NCBI GenBank assembly: GCA_025934835.1
Contig: JAICWL010000035.1
Span: 1-32,256, forward strand
Length of the DNA: 32,256 nucleotides
DNA from: Fimbriimonadaceae bacterium
Lineage (GTDB): Bacteria; Armatimonadota; Fimbriimonadia; Fimbriimonadales; Fimbriimonadaceae
Reading direction: 5' to 3'
A model generated the notes under the pieces. That model made no database searches. It saw only the letters and a list, made by a program, of their open reading frames with translations, and had not been told where the DNA came from. The number at the start of each line of letters is the position of its first letter. Position 1 is the first letter of the stretch. Shown here piece after piece: positions 1 through 8,214 of the stretch. A program made the position numbers and the translations under genes.

Positions 1-2772
1 AAGCCGGGTCGCAAGCGGCCCAGCGAAGTACATCTCGATGGCGGCATCGTGGCCGCGAAAGTGACTCACCGGGCCGACGAGCAATTCGGTGTGCTCACGA
101 AAATCGCCTCCGCATACGACCTCGGAACGGAGTTCAGCCTCCGCCTGAGGAAGTCCGTCGCCGGTGACGGGGCCACCCTTCGCGTCACGCGGGGCAAGGT
201 GCGATTCGCCAACGAGCGCGGCGCGGTCATTGTCACATCGCAAACCCAGTCGAGCGCTATCGGCGGCTCGGCGCCGACCGAGCCCAAACGACTGGCGAAT
301 CTGGGGAGCCAATACCTGATGGGCACGAGCTTCGTTTCGCCGAGTGACCGTCTCACGCCCTTGACCGCGGTGGGCCGATATGTGTACCGAAATGCATGGG
401 TTGGCTGGATCGTCACGCACGCCGCCGACGGGTCGTACCAGTTAACCTCGGTCGTTACGGGCGGGCCGGCCGCCAAAGCAGGACTGCAGCCCGGAGATAC
501 GATCGAGAGCATCGATGGCGTCCCGGTGAAAGCCGACCTCCAAGCGGACCGCGCCGTTTGGACTTCGGGTGGAAAGCCACTCCTTCTTCGCATCAGACGC
601 GGCCAAGACACGCTGCTGGTGACCTTGCGCCCGCCGCTAGATCCCACACCGCTGCCGCAGATGGGCCCGGACGGCCAAAAGGTGATCGATGCGACGACGC
701 TCGCCCAAGGAGGGAAAGTCGAAGCGGCAAAGGCGATGCTCATGCCCTTGGCCCAACAGGGCCAACCGGCCGCGCTGAACAACCTCGGTGTGCTGTACGA
801 GCTAGATGACCGCCTGGCTGATGCCATCCAGTACTACTCCCGGGCCGCGCGCGCCGACGATCGGGTCGCGCTGTACCACTACAACCTGGGCTCGGCCCTG
901 ATGCAGATCGGCAACATCGACAGAGCATGCGAAGAGCTGATTCGCACGGTGGAGTTGTCGCCCACGTGGGAAAACGCGTACGGTCGGCTCACCCGAGCGC
1001 TCGACCTCGCAGGCCGACCTGAGGAATCAATGCGCTACGCGCAGCAGGGGTTCGATCGGCTGAGCCCATACCGCCGCGGCCAGCAGCTTCTTCTGGAGCT
1101 CTCCAAGCTCTTGCTTGACGCCGGCCGGTTCGACGAAGCTCAGCGAGCGGCCGAGAAGGCGACCAAAGACGATCCAACCGACCCGAACGCCTGGTATGGG
1201 CTCGGTAACGCTCTCAGTCGCCAAGGCCTCCTTTCAGGCGCGGTCGCGGCGTTCCGGCGAGCTTTGTCGATCGACCCAACCAGGGCCCAATACTGGTGCA
1301 ACTATGGGACCGCGCTTCAAGACTCGCAGGATCTCGCCGGCGCTGAAGAAGCCGCACGAAAGGCGATCGAGCTTAGTCCGGACGTGTCTGCGTTCCGGAC
1401 CAACCACGCGAACGCTCTGCTGGGCCTGGGCAAAGCCGCGCAAGCTGAGAAGGAGCAAAGAATCGCGATTCGGCTCGACTCTGGCAACGTCATGGCGCAC
1501 GTGGGTCTTGCCGCGAGCCTCCAAACGCTCGGGCGTCTTGACGAAGCACGCAAGGAGCTCGCGATCGCGCTCGAGATCGAGCCGCATCTGGCCAGAGCGT
1601 ATTCGGACCTGGGCTCGATCGAGTGGCGGCAGGGCCACCTGGCCCAAGCTGAAAGAGCCTACCAAATGGCCGTGCGCACAGGAGAGCGCGGCTACGGCCA
1701 CGTCGACTTGGCCAACTTCTTTCTTAGGACTGGGAGGATGCAACAGGCGGAAGCAGAGAACCGCAAAGCGATCGAAGCGAACCCGCATGATATCTTCGCG
1801 CTCAGCAATCTGCCGACCATCCTCGAAGCCGAGGGCAGGCGCGACGACGCCCTCGTGGCTTGGCGCGCCTGCGTCCGGGAATTCCCGGATAACGGCTGGC
1901 TTCATCGAGAGCTGGGGCGGCTCTTAGCAGCGAGCGGCCAGCAGACCGAGGCCGAGGCCGAGCTCAGAAAGGCGATCGAGCTGAAGCCGGATCTCGCGCC
2001 GACGTATGTGGACCTGGGAACCCTCCTGATGGGCACAAACCGCTTGAAGGAGGCCGAGCCTCTGTTGCGAAAGGCCGTCGAGCTCGCACCCGGCGACATG
2101 CCCCCATACAACCAGCTTGGATTGGCGCTCAAAGCCATGCACCGATACGCTGAAGCTGAACAGACGCTCCGCAAGGCCATATCGGTAGCCCCGAACGTGC
2201 CGCAGCCGTACGAGAATCTCGGGCTCGTGCTGATAGATGAGGAAAAGCTCGCCGAGGCTGCTCCGATGCTTCAAAAGGCCATTAGTCTGGCGCCCGAGAA
2301 CCCCGACTTGCGCGGCAGAATTGCAAGAGCATTCGAGGCGATGGGGCGTCTCTCCGACGCTGAAACGCAATACCGCGAAGAGTTGCGTTTGGCGCCTGGA
2401 AGCCCCGTGGCCATGAACGACCTGGCCTGGCACTTGGCTCAGCGCGGAATCAAACTCGACGAAGCTCTCGACTTAGCCCAACGAGCCGCTAAGGCGCTCC
2501 CCAACGACGGCGGCGTACTGGACACGCTCGGCTGGGCATATTTCCTGAAACACGACTACGCCAGGGCCGAAGACAGCCTGCAGAAGGCGCTGCGGCTCTT
2601 GGGGGCCGACAATACAGACGCCCCGGACGTGTACGTCCACCTCGGCAAGGTTTTCGAGGAGGAAAAGAGAATCGAGGACGCCGTCGCCGCCTACCGGGAG
2701 GCTATCAAGCGAAACCCCGACCAAGCCGAAGCCGCCGCGGCGCTCAAGCAGCTGGGCCGAAAGCTGTTCTAG
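1..2772 (+). CDS. FecR-PDZ-TPR repeat protein, 5' end outside window
   Basis: The frame is open from base 1, so the gene starts upstream. A GTG at 49 lies in the middle of the FecR-like domain and is probably not the start. The visible part opens with a FecR-type beta domain (DGGIVAAKVTH, then YDLGTEF and LRVTRGKV). Counted from base 1, a PDZ domain follows at about residues 130-215 (GGPAAKAGLQPGDTIESIDG), then about 700 residues of TPRs, roughly 20 units with typical lines such as AYGRLTRALDLAGRPEESM. No protease domain is visible beside the PDZ. TPR and PDZ modules are protein-binding scaffolds. FecR domains are usually periplasmic or surface-exposed, so an envelope scaffold is inferred. 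The stop is TAG at 2770-2772. The next gene is on the same strand 133 nt downstream. Domain calls are good; the biological role is unknown. Confidence 0.85.
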   Translation, partial: KPGRKRPSEVHLDGGIVAAKVTHRADEQFGVLTKIASAYDLGTEFSLRLRKSVAGDGATLRVTRGKVRFANERGAVIVTSQTQSSAIGGSAPTEPKRLANLGSQYLMGTSFVSPSDRLTPLTAVGRYVYRNAWVGWIVTHAADGSYQLTSVVTGGPAAKAGLQPGDTIESIDGVPVKADLQADRAVWTSGGKPLLLRIRRGQDTLLVTLRPPLDPTPLPQMGPDGQKVIDATTLAQGGKVEAAKAMLMPLAQQGQPAALNNLGVLYELDDRLADAIQYYSRAARADDRVALYHYNLGSALMQIGNIDRACEELIRTVELSPTWENAYGRLTRALDLAGRPEESMRYAQQGFDRLSPYRRGQQLLLELSKLLLDAGRFDEAQRAAEKATKDDPTDPNAWYGLGNALSRQGLLSGAVAAFRRALSIDPTRAQYWCNYGTALQDSQDLAGAEEAARKAIELSPDVSAFRTNHANALLGLGKAAQAEKEQRIAIRLDSGNVMAHVGLAASLQTLGRLDEARKELAIALEIEPHLARAYSDLGSIEWRQGHLAQAERAYQMAVRTGERGYGHVDLANFFLRTGRMQQAEAENRKAIEANPHDIFALSNLPTILEAEGRRDDALVAWRACVREFPDNGWLHRELGRLLAASGQQTEAEAELRKAIELKPDLAPTYVDLGTLLMGTNRLKEAEPLLRKAVELAPGDMPPYNQLGLALKAMHRYAEAEQTLRKAISVAPNVPQPYENLGLVLIDEEKLAEAAPMLQKAISLAPENPDLRGRIARAFEAMGRLSDAETQYREELRLAPGSPVAMNDLAWHLAQRGIKLDEALDLAQRAAKALPNDGGVLDTLGWAYFLKHDYARAEDSLQKALRLLGADNTDAPDVYVHLGKVFEEEKRIEDAVAAYREAIKRNPDQAEAAAALKQLGRKLF

Positions 2773-2889
2773 CGAGGCATCCGGGGTAGGCGATATAGAT
2801 CTTATAAACCTCGACACGGATTTTTTGAAAATCGCCGGGGGAGCCGCGCCCGTTTTGACGATCCCTTCATTAGCCCTGAGTTTGCAACA

Positions 2890-2899
2890 GGGGAAGAGG
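2890..2899 (+). promoter_or_regulatory. Ribosome binding site of the HAF-repeat gene
   Basis: A purine-rich GGGGAAGAGG ends 6 nt before the ATG at 2906. It supports that start over an in-frame upstream ATG at 2825, which would add 27 residues ahead of an otherwise normal signal peptide. Confidence 0.6.
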
Positions 2900-2905
2900 C
2901 ACGTC

Positions 2906-4135
2906 ATGAAGTTCAGATCCTTTCTTTCGATCGCCGGATCGCTCGCATACGCCGTTGCCGTAGCCCAGACAAGCTACGCCGTCCGCGACCTCGGAGTCTT
3001 GCCGAGAACAGACTCGAGTCTTGGAGTGGACGTGAACGACTCGGGCCAGGTCGTAGGCTACACATCGCTGCGGGGCGCCTATCAACACAATTTCTTCTGG
3101 AGCGCGTCGACCGGCATGGTCGACATGGGGTTCTTCGACGATGTTCATCTGAGCAATTCCGGCTACGTGATCGGCAACCGCTCGAACTGGGTCTGGAAAT
3201 ATGGGGAGAATGGCAACGCCCGCGCCTACCCGCCGGCGTTTCGCCCGGGAGGCGCCGCGACCGTCAGCAGCGTCAATGACTCGGGACAGGTCGGTGGCTA
3301 CAGCGAAACGAGCACGATCATCGGCTACGTCGGAACGACGCCCCAGTACCAGTTTGCGCCAGCGATATGGAACCGCGTGGGCGGCTCCTGGGTTCCTACC
3401 CAGCTGCCGATGCCGGACGGCGACACTCGCGCCCTGCTCCATGTGCTCGGCAACGCGGCGGCCGACGGAACGCAGCAGGCAGTCGGCATTTCCGCCTTCG
3501 TCAGCTATCCGGGCGGCGTTTCCACGATTGGTCAGATCCATTGCGTGCGCTGGGTCTGCTCCGGGGGCGTATGGTCGGTTGCGGCCTTGGTGAACGTCGA
3601 CTCCACTCCGAGTTTCAACATGATGAACGCAAGGGGAGACGCTGCAGGCACACATTTTTTCGATGCTGCGACCAACAGCGTGAGCTCCCTCGCGGAGATC
3701 GACGGCGGCAACGAACCCGGAGTGAACGCAGCCGGCATTGACGCAAGCGGAAACGTGTGCGGGACCAAGACGCTTCAGACTGGCTACCAGGCAGTGGTGC
3801 GTGATCCGTCGACGGGCGTTGTCAGTCCTCTAGGCACGCTGGGAGGGGTCCACAGCTCGGCCACGATCGACGGCTTCTTCCACCTGAGCTACCGCCACAT
3901 GTCCGCATCGGGCCAAGTCGTCGGCGTCGCCGAGACAGGCAGCAGAACCGATGCTTTCATTTGGAGCGCCGGTAACGGCATGCTGGACCTGAACAGCAGC
4001 GCGCTTACTCCGAACAAATCGGGCTTCGCGTTCTTCAGCGCCGCCAGCGCCATCAGCGGCTCGGGCCGCATTGTGGGTACCGGCCAGCTCTCGAAGGGCA
4101 AGGCGAACCACGCCTTCCTGCTCACCCCGCAATAA
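2906..4135 (+). CDS. HAF-family extracellular repeat protein
   Basis: This 409-residue protein begins with a signal peptide (MKFRSFLSIAGSLAYAVAVAQ). The rest is a series of degenerate repeats of the HAF type, seen as NDSGQVVGYTS, NDSGQVGGYSE, ASGNVCGTKT, ASGQVVGVAETG and SGSGRIVGTGQ, with the closing HAF signature NHAFLLTP and TDAFIWS before it. HAF repeats are found in exported proteins of several environmental phyla and are predicted to form beta-propeller-like folds. No enzymatic motif is visible and the function is unknown. The start at 2906 is chosen for its ribosome binding site and signal peptide. It may follow the TPR gene in one transcript (133-nt gap), and a 12-bp hairpin downstream at 4244 probably ends transcription. 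Confidence 0.8.
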   Translation: MKFRSFLSIAGSLAYAVAVAQTSYAVRDLGVLPRTDSSLGVDVNDSGQVVGYTSLRGAYQHNFFWSASTGMVDMGFFDDVHLSNSGYVIGNRSNWVWKYGENGNARAYPPAFRPGGAATVSSVNDSGQVGGYSETSTIIGYVGTTPQYQFAPAIWNRVGGSWVPTQLPMPDGDTRALLHVLGNAAADGTQQAVGISAFVSYPGGVSTIGQIHCVRWVCSGGVWSVAALVNVDSTPSFNMMNARGDAAGTHFFDAATNSVSSLAEIDGGNEPGVNAAGIDASGNVCGTKTLQTGYQAVVRDPSTGVVSPLGTLGGVHSSATIDGFFHLSYRHMSASGQVVGVAETGSRTDAFIWSAGNGMLDLNSSALTPNKSGFAFFSAASAISGSGRIVGTGQLSKGKANHAFLLTPQ

Positions 4136-4243
4136 GACGGATCTTTTGAGAGCACCCCTCGAGCAGCATGAGCTATACGAGCCCACGAATCTCCAGGGTC
4201 TACAACCTGTAACCCTGCTCCGCGACCAAGCGGGCAGCAACGG

Positions 4244-4270
4244 ACAAGGCGCCCCCAAGGGGCGCCTTGT
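4244..4270. terminator. Bidirectional hairpin between convergent genes
   Basis: A perfect 12-bp inverted repeat with a 3-nt loop: ACAAGGCGCCCC at 4244-4255 and its exact complement at 4259-4270. It sits between the ends of the HAF gene (+) and the thioredoxin gene (-), starting 4 nt past the stop of the latter. There is no strong T-tract on either side, so intrinsic termination is likely but not certain. Confidence 0.6.
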
Positions 4271-4274
4271 GAGC

Positions 4275-5354
4275 CTACTTCTCGGCCAACGCCGCCTGCA
4301 CGGCCTTCGTCAACTCGTTCGGATCCACTCCGACGAACTTGTTTCGAATAACTCCCTTCGCGTCGATCACATACACGGTTGGCCAACCGTGCACGTTCCA
4401 CGCGGTCGCGATCGGCCCCGACGTCGTACCGTCGGAAGCGCTGCGATAATTCAGTCCCTGGTCTTTGATGATTTTCTGGAGAGCCGACCGGTCTCCGTCG
4501 CTATTGATCCCTACGAGGGCAAACGGCTTGTCTTTGAATTCTTCGACCATTTGCTTGTTGTGCGGGAGCAGTTCGCGGCAAGGTCCTCACCAGAACCCCC
4601 AGAAATCGAGCACGACCACTTTGCCCCGGTAATCCGAAAGCTTGAAAGCCGTGCCATCCTGGTCGACCGCATTGAAATCCGGCGCTACCTGGCCGATCGA
4701 AAGGTGATCCATCTCGAAGATCGCCGATTGTGCGCGCTTCGCATACGACGTCGATGGGTACTCCGCGATGACCTTCGCATACGCCTTTCGTGCCGCCACC
4801 GGATCGCCCCGGCCGTCTTCGGCTGCGCTCGACGCCTGGCTAAACAGCGCCGACGCGCGAACTTCCGGGTTGCGGCTCTCCTGAATCTCCGCTAGCCAGC
4901 GATGGATCTTCGCCTGGCGGACATTCGAGGGTTGGTCCGAAAGAGTGTAAGGAATCATCGCGACGAGTCGCGCGATCTGAGGGCTGTTCAAGTAACCCGC
5001 GATCGCCTTGTCGACCGCCATCGTTTCCGATGCGTGGTCGCGAGCGGATTCGGCTGTTTCCAGCACCATCATCCAGGCGTCGAAGCCCTGCGGACTGCCG
5101 CTTTCCGCCATTGCCAGCTTCTTGAACTTTGGAAGATAAGTCTTCGCGGGATTCATTGCGGCGTCCAGTTGGATCTTGGATCGCTCTTCGTCGGTTTTGG
5201 CCTTACTGTAAGGCTCGAAATACTTGCTCAGGGCCGTGGAATATTGCCGCTGCAGCTCATCCAGGGCCGTTGTCTTCCCTTTTGCCTGAGCAGCGACCGA
5301 AGTCGCGCTCACCCCGGCAAAAGCGATGGAAAGCACAATCAACGCGTTTTTCAC
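4275..5354 (-). CDS. Exported TlpA-like thioredoxin, candidate selenoprotein (in-frame TGA at 4587-4589)
   Basis: A single frame runs from GTG 5354 to TAG 4275 with one internal TGA at codon 256. Before it lie a signal peptide (VKNALIVLSIAFAGVSATSVAAQA), about 190 helical TPR-like residues, and a redoxin start (GQVAPDFNAVDQDGTAF, then GKVVVLDFWGFW). The TGA follows, and the frame continues GPCRELLPHNKQ, GINSDGD, the cis-Pro motif GWPTVYVID, and ends ALAEK. In TlpA-type thioredoxins the residue after FWxxW is the first Cys of CxxC, so the TGA is exactly at the redox cysteine (U256-G-P-C259). Selenocysteine is the natural reading. Read as a stop, it would leave a dead 255-residue protein and an orphan half-domain. 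A TGC or TGT to TGA mutation or sequencing error is the alternative. The protein is predicted to be a periplasmic thiol/selenol oxidoreductase of 359 residues. Confidence 0.75.
4546..4589 (-). promoter_or_regulatory. SECIS-like stem just downstream of the TGA
   Basis: Bacterial SECIS elements lie in the coding sequence directly after the UGA. Here ACCTTGC (4584-4578) can pair with GCAA (4554-4551) and GGT (4548-4546), separated by a 2-nt bulge. Inside, GCG (4576-4574) can pair with CGC (4564-4562), closing a 9-nt loop that contains a G about 17 nt past the TGA. The spacing is right for a bacterial SECIS, but the apical stem is short and the G is not at the start of the loop. This is therefore only a candidate. 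Confidence 0.3.
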
Positions 5355-5358
5355 GTTT

Positions 5359-5363
5359 CCTCC
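5359..5363 (-). promoter_or_regulatory. Ribosome binding site fixing the GTG start at 5354
   Basis: GGAGG lies 4 nt before the GTG on the minus strand. It selects this start, directly ahead of the signal peptide, over a longer upstream reading that would add 24 residues. Confidence 0.7.
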
Positions 5364-5391
5364 AGCTATGGGGCGCCCTTGCGCTAACGCC

Positions 5392-5397
5392 AGTATA
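5392..5397 (-). promoter_or_regulatory. Probable -10 box for the thioredoxin gene
   Basis: TATACT on the minus strand lies 37 nt upstream of the GTG start and would give a leader of about 30 nt that includes the GGAGG site. No convincing -35 box is seen. Confidence 0.4.
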
Positions 5398-5432
5398 ATG
5401 CCGGATCTCGCAGGATACGAGAGCAAAAGGCC

Positions 5433-8156
5433 CTAAGGCGCAAAGTCGAGCGAAAGCTCGATGTTGAACCCGCTCGAACGGTAGGCGCCATTCGATAGGT
5501 TATCGCTCAAGTTCGCTACCCTGTGGATCCGATAGCTCCCCACCAGAGCGATCCCCTTAACGATCGAATACGAGTAATACGTGGACAAATACCCCTCGTC
5601 CTGGCCGTAAAGACCCGTCGAGCGGCCGGTACGGAACTCCGTCCCCACACGCTGGCGAGGCGCCAGGCGATACGAAAGCGAGCCGTTGAGCGAAAAGCTG
5701 TCCTGGCTGAATGCCGAATTGCCGCTCGATAGCTGGCTCATAAAGCCGAGCGAGTAGGCCCACGGCCCGGGCGGGCTACCCTGAAGTTGAGCCGCAAACG
5801 AGCTGAACGTGGTCCTGCCCGTCACACCGCCGCTGTCGCTCGTCGATCCAAGTACCTCGCCCAGAAAGTCGGTTAAAGTCCGGTCGATCGAGCCGCTGAA
5901 AATGGTGTACTTGCCGAGGTCCCAATCGAGGCCCAAACCGAACGAGGTCGAGCTCGAATTCGAAGACAGCTCACCTTGGCTTCGCGTCTGGTAGGCGTGC
6001 GCGTTCATCGTGATGCGGTCCGAGGGCTTGTAAGTCGGCATCACCTCGAGCTGTTGGTAGCTAGAGCTGGCATTGCCGAGCAGCCCATCGCCTACCGCAC
6101 CGCCGGTGAATCCATTCCCGAGGGAGGGGCCCCCGCCATAGCCCAGGCCGAACCCACTCGATAAGCCGCCGATCGACGTCAGCGCGCCCGAATCGCTCTT
6201 CGTAAACCGCGTCGTGAGCGACCACGGACTCTTGGCAGGCTTGAACTGCGCGCCGAGAGTGATATCCGACCCTGTGCTGTCCTTACCCTGCGACTCGATT
6301 CGATTGATGCTGGAATCGGCCTGCAGAGCGAGAGAATCGGTCGGCGCGTACCTCAAGCTGCCGGTGAAGCCCCGCAGATGTACGGAGTCGTCCTTCAGCT
6401 TCGTGCCATCGAAGTACTGCAGCGTCCCGTCCTGAATCTGCGTGCCGAGCGTCGTTTCCAGCTTTCCGAATTTACGAGTGCCCGTAAACGCAGTGGTGTC
6501 GATGCGGTTTTCCGAAGTCGAGTTGCTGTAGAGCCGCTGGTGGGTCAGGTTCCACGTAACGCCGCCAGGGTCGCTATATCGAGCAAAGGCATTCAGCGCG
6601 GTTGTTCGCGCTGGGCTCGGAACTACCGTTCCGTTCGGTCCGGAGAGCCAAGTGGCCACACTGCTGTTGTTGTTGTCGATCCCCCAGTGGTATCTGCCCG
6701 CCTCGTAGTCCACGCCGAGGTCCGTCGAGCGCTCGTTCCGATTGAACCCCGCGGTTTCCATCGAGACGAACGTCGGCGGGACGTCCTTAACCGTTCCGTG
6801 CAATGAGAATTTGCCAAGCTTGTACTGCCCGTCGAGCTGCCTTGCAAGCCCGCTCATCGGGTTCGACTCGCTGAGCAGCGTGCCCGTCGCCTGGCTGTAC
6901 TGCACATACCCGGCCTTCCCCATCGTCAGACGGTAGTCGAGACCCCACACGCGGCGGTCGCCGTCCAGGTTCGAGGCCTGCCTGGGCCGGTAACGGAAGT
7001 CGACGCGCGCGTCAAAAGGCACAATCCGCTTGAAGCGAACCGCGTAAGGGATGTCGACGGGGATGTAGTAGTCCCCGCCTGGCGCGTTCGGTGGACCCTG
7101 CACCTGAATGATGCCGTCCACGCGTACCTCCAACGTGCCCGGAAGCGGCTCGGCCTGAAGAAAGAACGTGTCGTCCGGCTGGCCCGAGCCGCTTTGCTGG
7201 TCCAAAATCGTCCCCGCTACGCCGAGCCCTGTGCCTGTTTGCTCCAAGGCCGTCAGTCCGAGACGCCCCAACTTTCCAAAGTCGTACGAGGCCGCCGCGC
7301 CCTGCAGCGTGCCCCCTTCCGTTCCGAATCCGTACGATTCGAAGCTCGCCACGATGACGCTCGTTGGAGCGATCACCTGATGCAGGAACGTGAGCGTGCC
7401 GGAGTCGAGATCGACCACATAGTCTTCACCCAGCTTCATCGTTTGCCCGTTGACCTGTACCTGCAGACTATCGCTGACGATTCGGCCGCTTTGCAGGTAG
7501 TAGGGCCCCGACGTGTTGTTCCCGTCGATGCTCACCGTATGGGCGCTTCCCTTCGCTTGGCTCCGCACCACTTTGAACTTGAGCCGGCCCGTGTCGACCT
7601 CGGTGCTTACTCCCTTCATAGCCCGCTGCATGTTCGCCAGCGGGTTTGTGTTCAGCATCGTGCCGCGGATATCCCCGGCGCTGAACCGCACCGGCCCCTT
7701 ATCGTAATCGAGCGTCACCCGCTGCGATTCCGGGTCGAAATACCGCTGGTCCGAAAACTGCATCTGGAAGTTGAACATCCCCAGCACCTTGTTTCCGGTC
7801 ACCGTCATCTGACCGGTGTTCGTAAAATGCTGGTTGCCGTTTCCGTAGTAGTTGTCGAGGTTGTATGCCTCCGCGTCGCCAGAGACCTGCTCCATGTGGA
7901 AGCCGAGCTCCCGGCTCCCGCGAAGCTCAACCCGCTTGAAAATGTTGCTGTCCAGCCAGTTCGTGCCTATGGAGTGTTTGTTCAACCCCGGCCTCATCGG
8001 CTCGAGCGTCGACTTGTGCACGCTAGGCGAAGCCTTGGAGGATTCGAGAACGGCCCTCAGCGCTGCCCGCGGCAAAAACGGCAGGCGCGGTATGGCACTC
8101 GCGGCGACGGAGCCCGCGAGCAAGCAGCCCACCACAGTTCCACGGACGACGACCAT
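5433..8156 (-). CDS. Large outer-membrane beta-barrel protein
   Basis: This 907-residue protein starts with a signal-like segment (MVVVRGTVVGCLLAGSVAAS). The body has no enzyme motif but has the look of a barrel: many alternating hydrophobic/polar strands such as RITMNAHAYQTRSQGEL and YTIFSGSIDRTL, abundant Gly, Ser, Asn and Tyr, and a C-terminal strand ending IELSLDFAP. The middle has two beta-domain lines (SLQVQVNGQTMKLGEDYVVD followed by LTFLHQVIAPTS, and TLEVRVDGIIQVQG) that recall the plug or surface domains of large outer-membrane proteins. No SLH domain is visible. It is last in the rhomboid-DUF5693-csaB cluster, 58 nt after csaB, which suggests an envelope role. The substrate is unknown. 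The start is not supported by a clear ribosome binding site. Confidence 0.7.
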   Translation of the reverse strand: MVVVRGTVVGCLLAGSVAASAIPRLPFLPRAALRAVLESSKASPSVHKSTLEPMRPGLNKHSIGTNWLDSNIFKRVELRGSRELGFHMEQVSGDAEAYNLDNYYGNGNQHFTNTGQMTVTGNKVLGMFNFQMQFSDQRYFDPESQRVTLDYDKGPVRFSAGDIRGTMLNTNPLANMQRAMKGVSTEVDTGRLKFKVVRSQAKGSAHTVSIDGNNTSGPYYLQSGRIVSDSLQVQVNGQTMKLGEDYVVDLDSGTLTFLHQVIAPTSVIVASFESYGFGTEGGTLQGAAASYDFGKLGRLGLTALEQTGTGLGVAGTILDQQSGSGQPDDTFFLQAEPLPGTLEVRVDGIIQVQGPPNAPGGDYYIPVDIPYAVRFKRIVPFDARVDFRYRPRQASNLDGDRRVWGLDYRLTMGKAGYVQYSQATGTLLSESNPMSGLARQLDGQYKLGKFSLHGTVKDVPPTFVSMETAGFNRNERSTDLGVDYEAGRYHWGIDNNNSSVATWLSGPNGTVVPSPARTTALNAFARYSDPGGVTWNLTHQRLYSNSTSENRIDTTAFTGTRKFGKLETTLGTQIQDGTLQYFDGTKLKDDSVHLRGFTGSLRYAPTDSLALQADSSINRIESQGKDSTGSDITLGAQFKPAKSPWSLTTRFTKSDSGALTSIGGLSSGFGLGYGGGPSLGNGFTGGAVGDGLLGNASSSYQQLEVMPTYKPSDRITMNAHAYQTRSQGELSSNSSSTSFGLGLDWDLGKYTIFSGSIDRTLTDFLGEVLGSTSDSGGVTGRTTFSSFAAQLQGSPPGPWAYSLGFMSQLSSGNSAFSQDSFSLNGSLSYRLAPRQRVGTEFRTGRSTGLYGQDEGYLSTYYSYSIVKGIALVGSYRIHRVANLSDNLSNGAYRSSGFNIELSLDFAP

Positions 8157-8214
8157 CGAGTTGGATCAAGAGGTAAACGCGCGAGAGACCCTTGGGGTTC
8201 GACTGACGAGGGGC

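Noticed and set aside
2855-2883. Sigma-70 promoter from TTGACG at 2855 for the HAF gene
   Set aside because: No acceptable -10 box is found at 16-18 bp spacing.
4275-4550. A separate small gene starting at ATG 4550, downstream of a 'complete' gene ending at 4587
   Set aside because: The two parts are in the same frame, together make one thioredoxin domain, and the ATG lies inside the domain after the conserved GPC. No ribosome binding site precedes it.
4587-4589. UGA generally reassigned to an amino acid in this organism
   Set aside because: TGA is the natural stop of several other genes here (for example at 22023, 13783, 25040 and 26530), so reassignment cannot be general.
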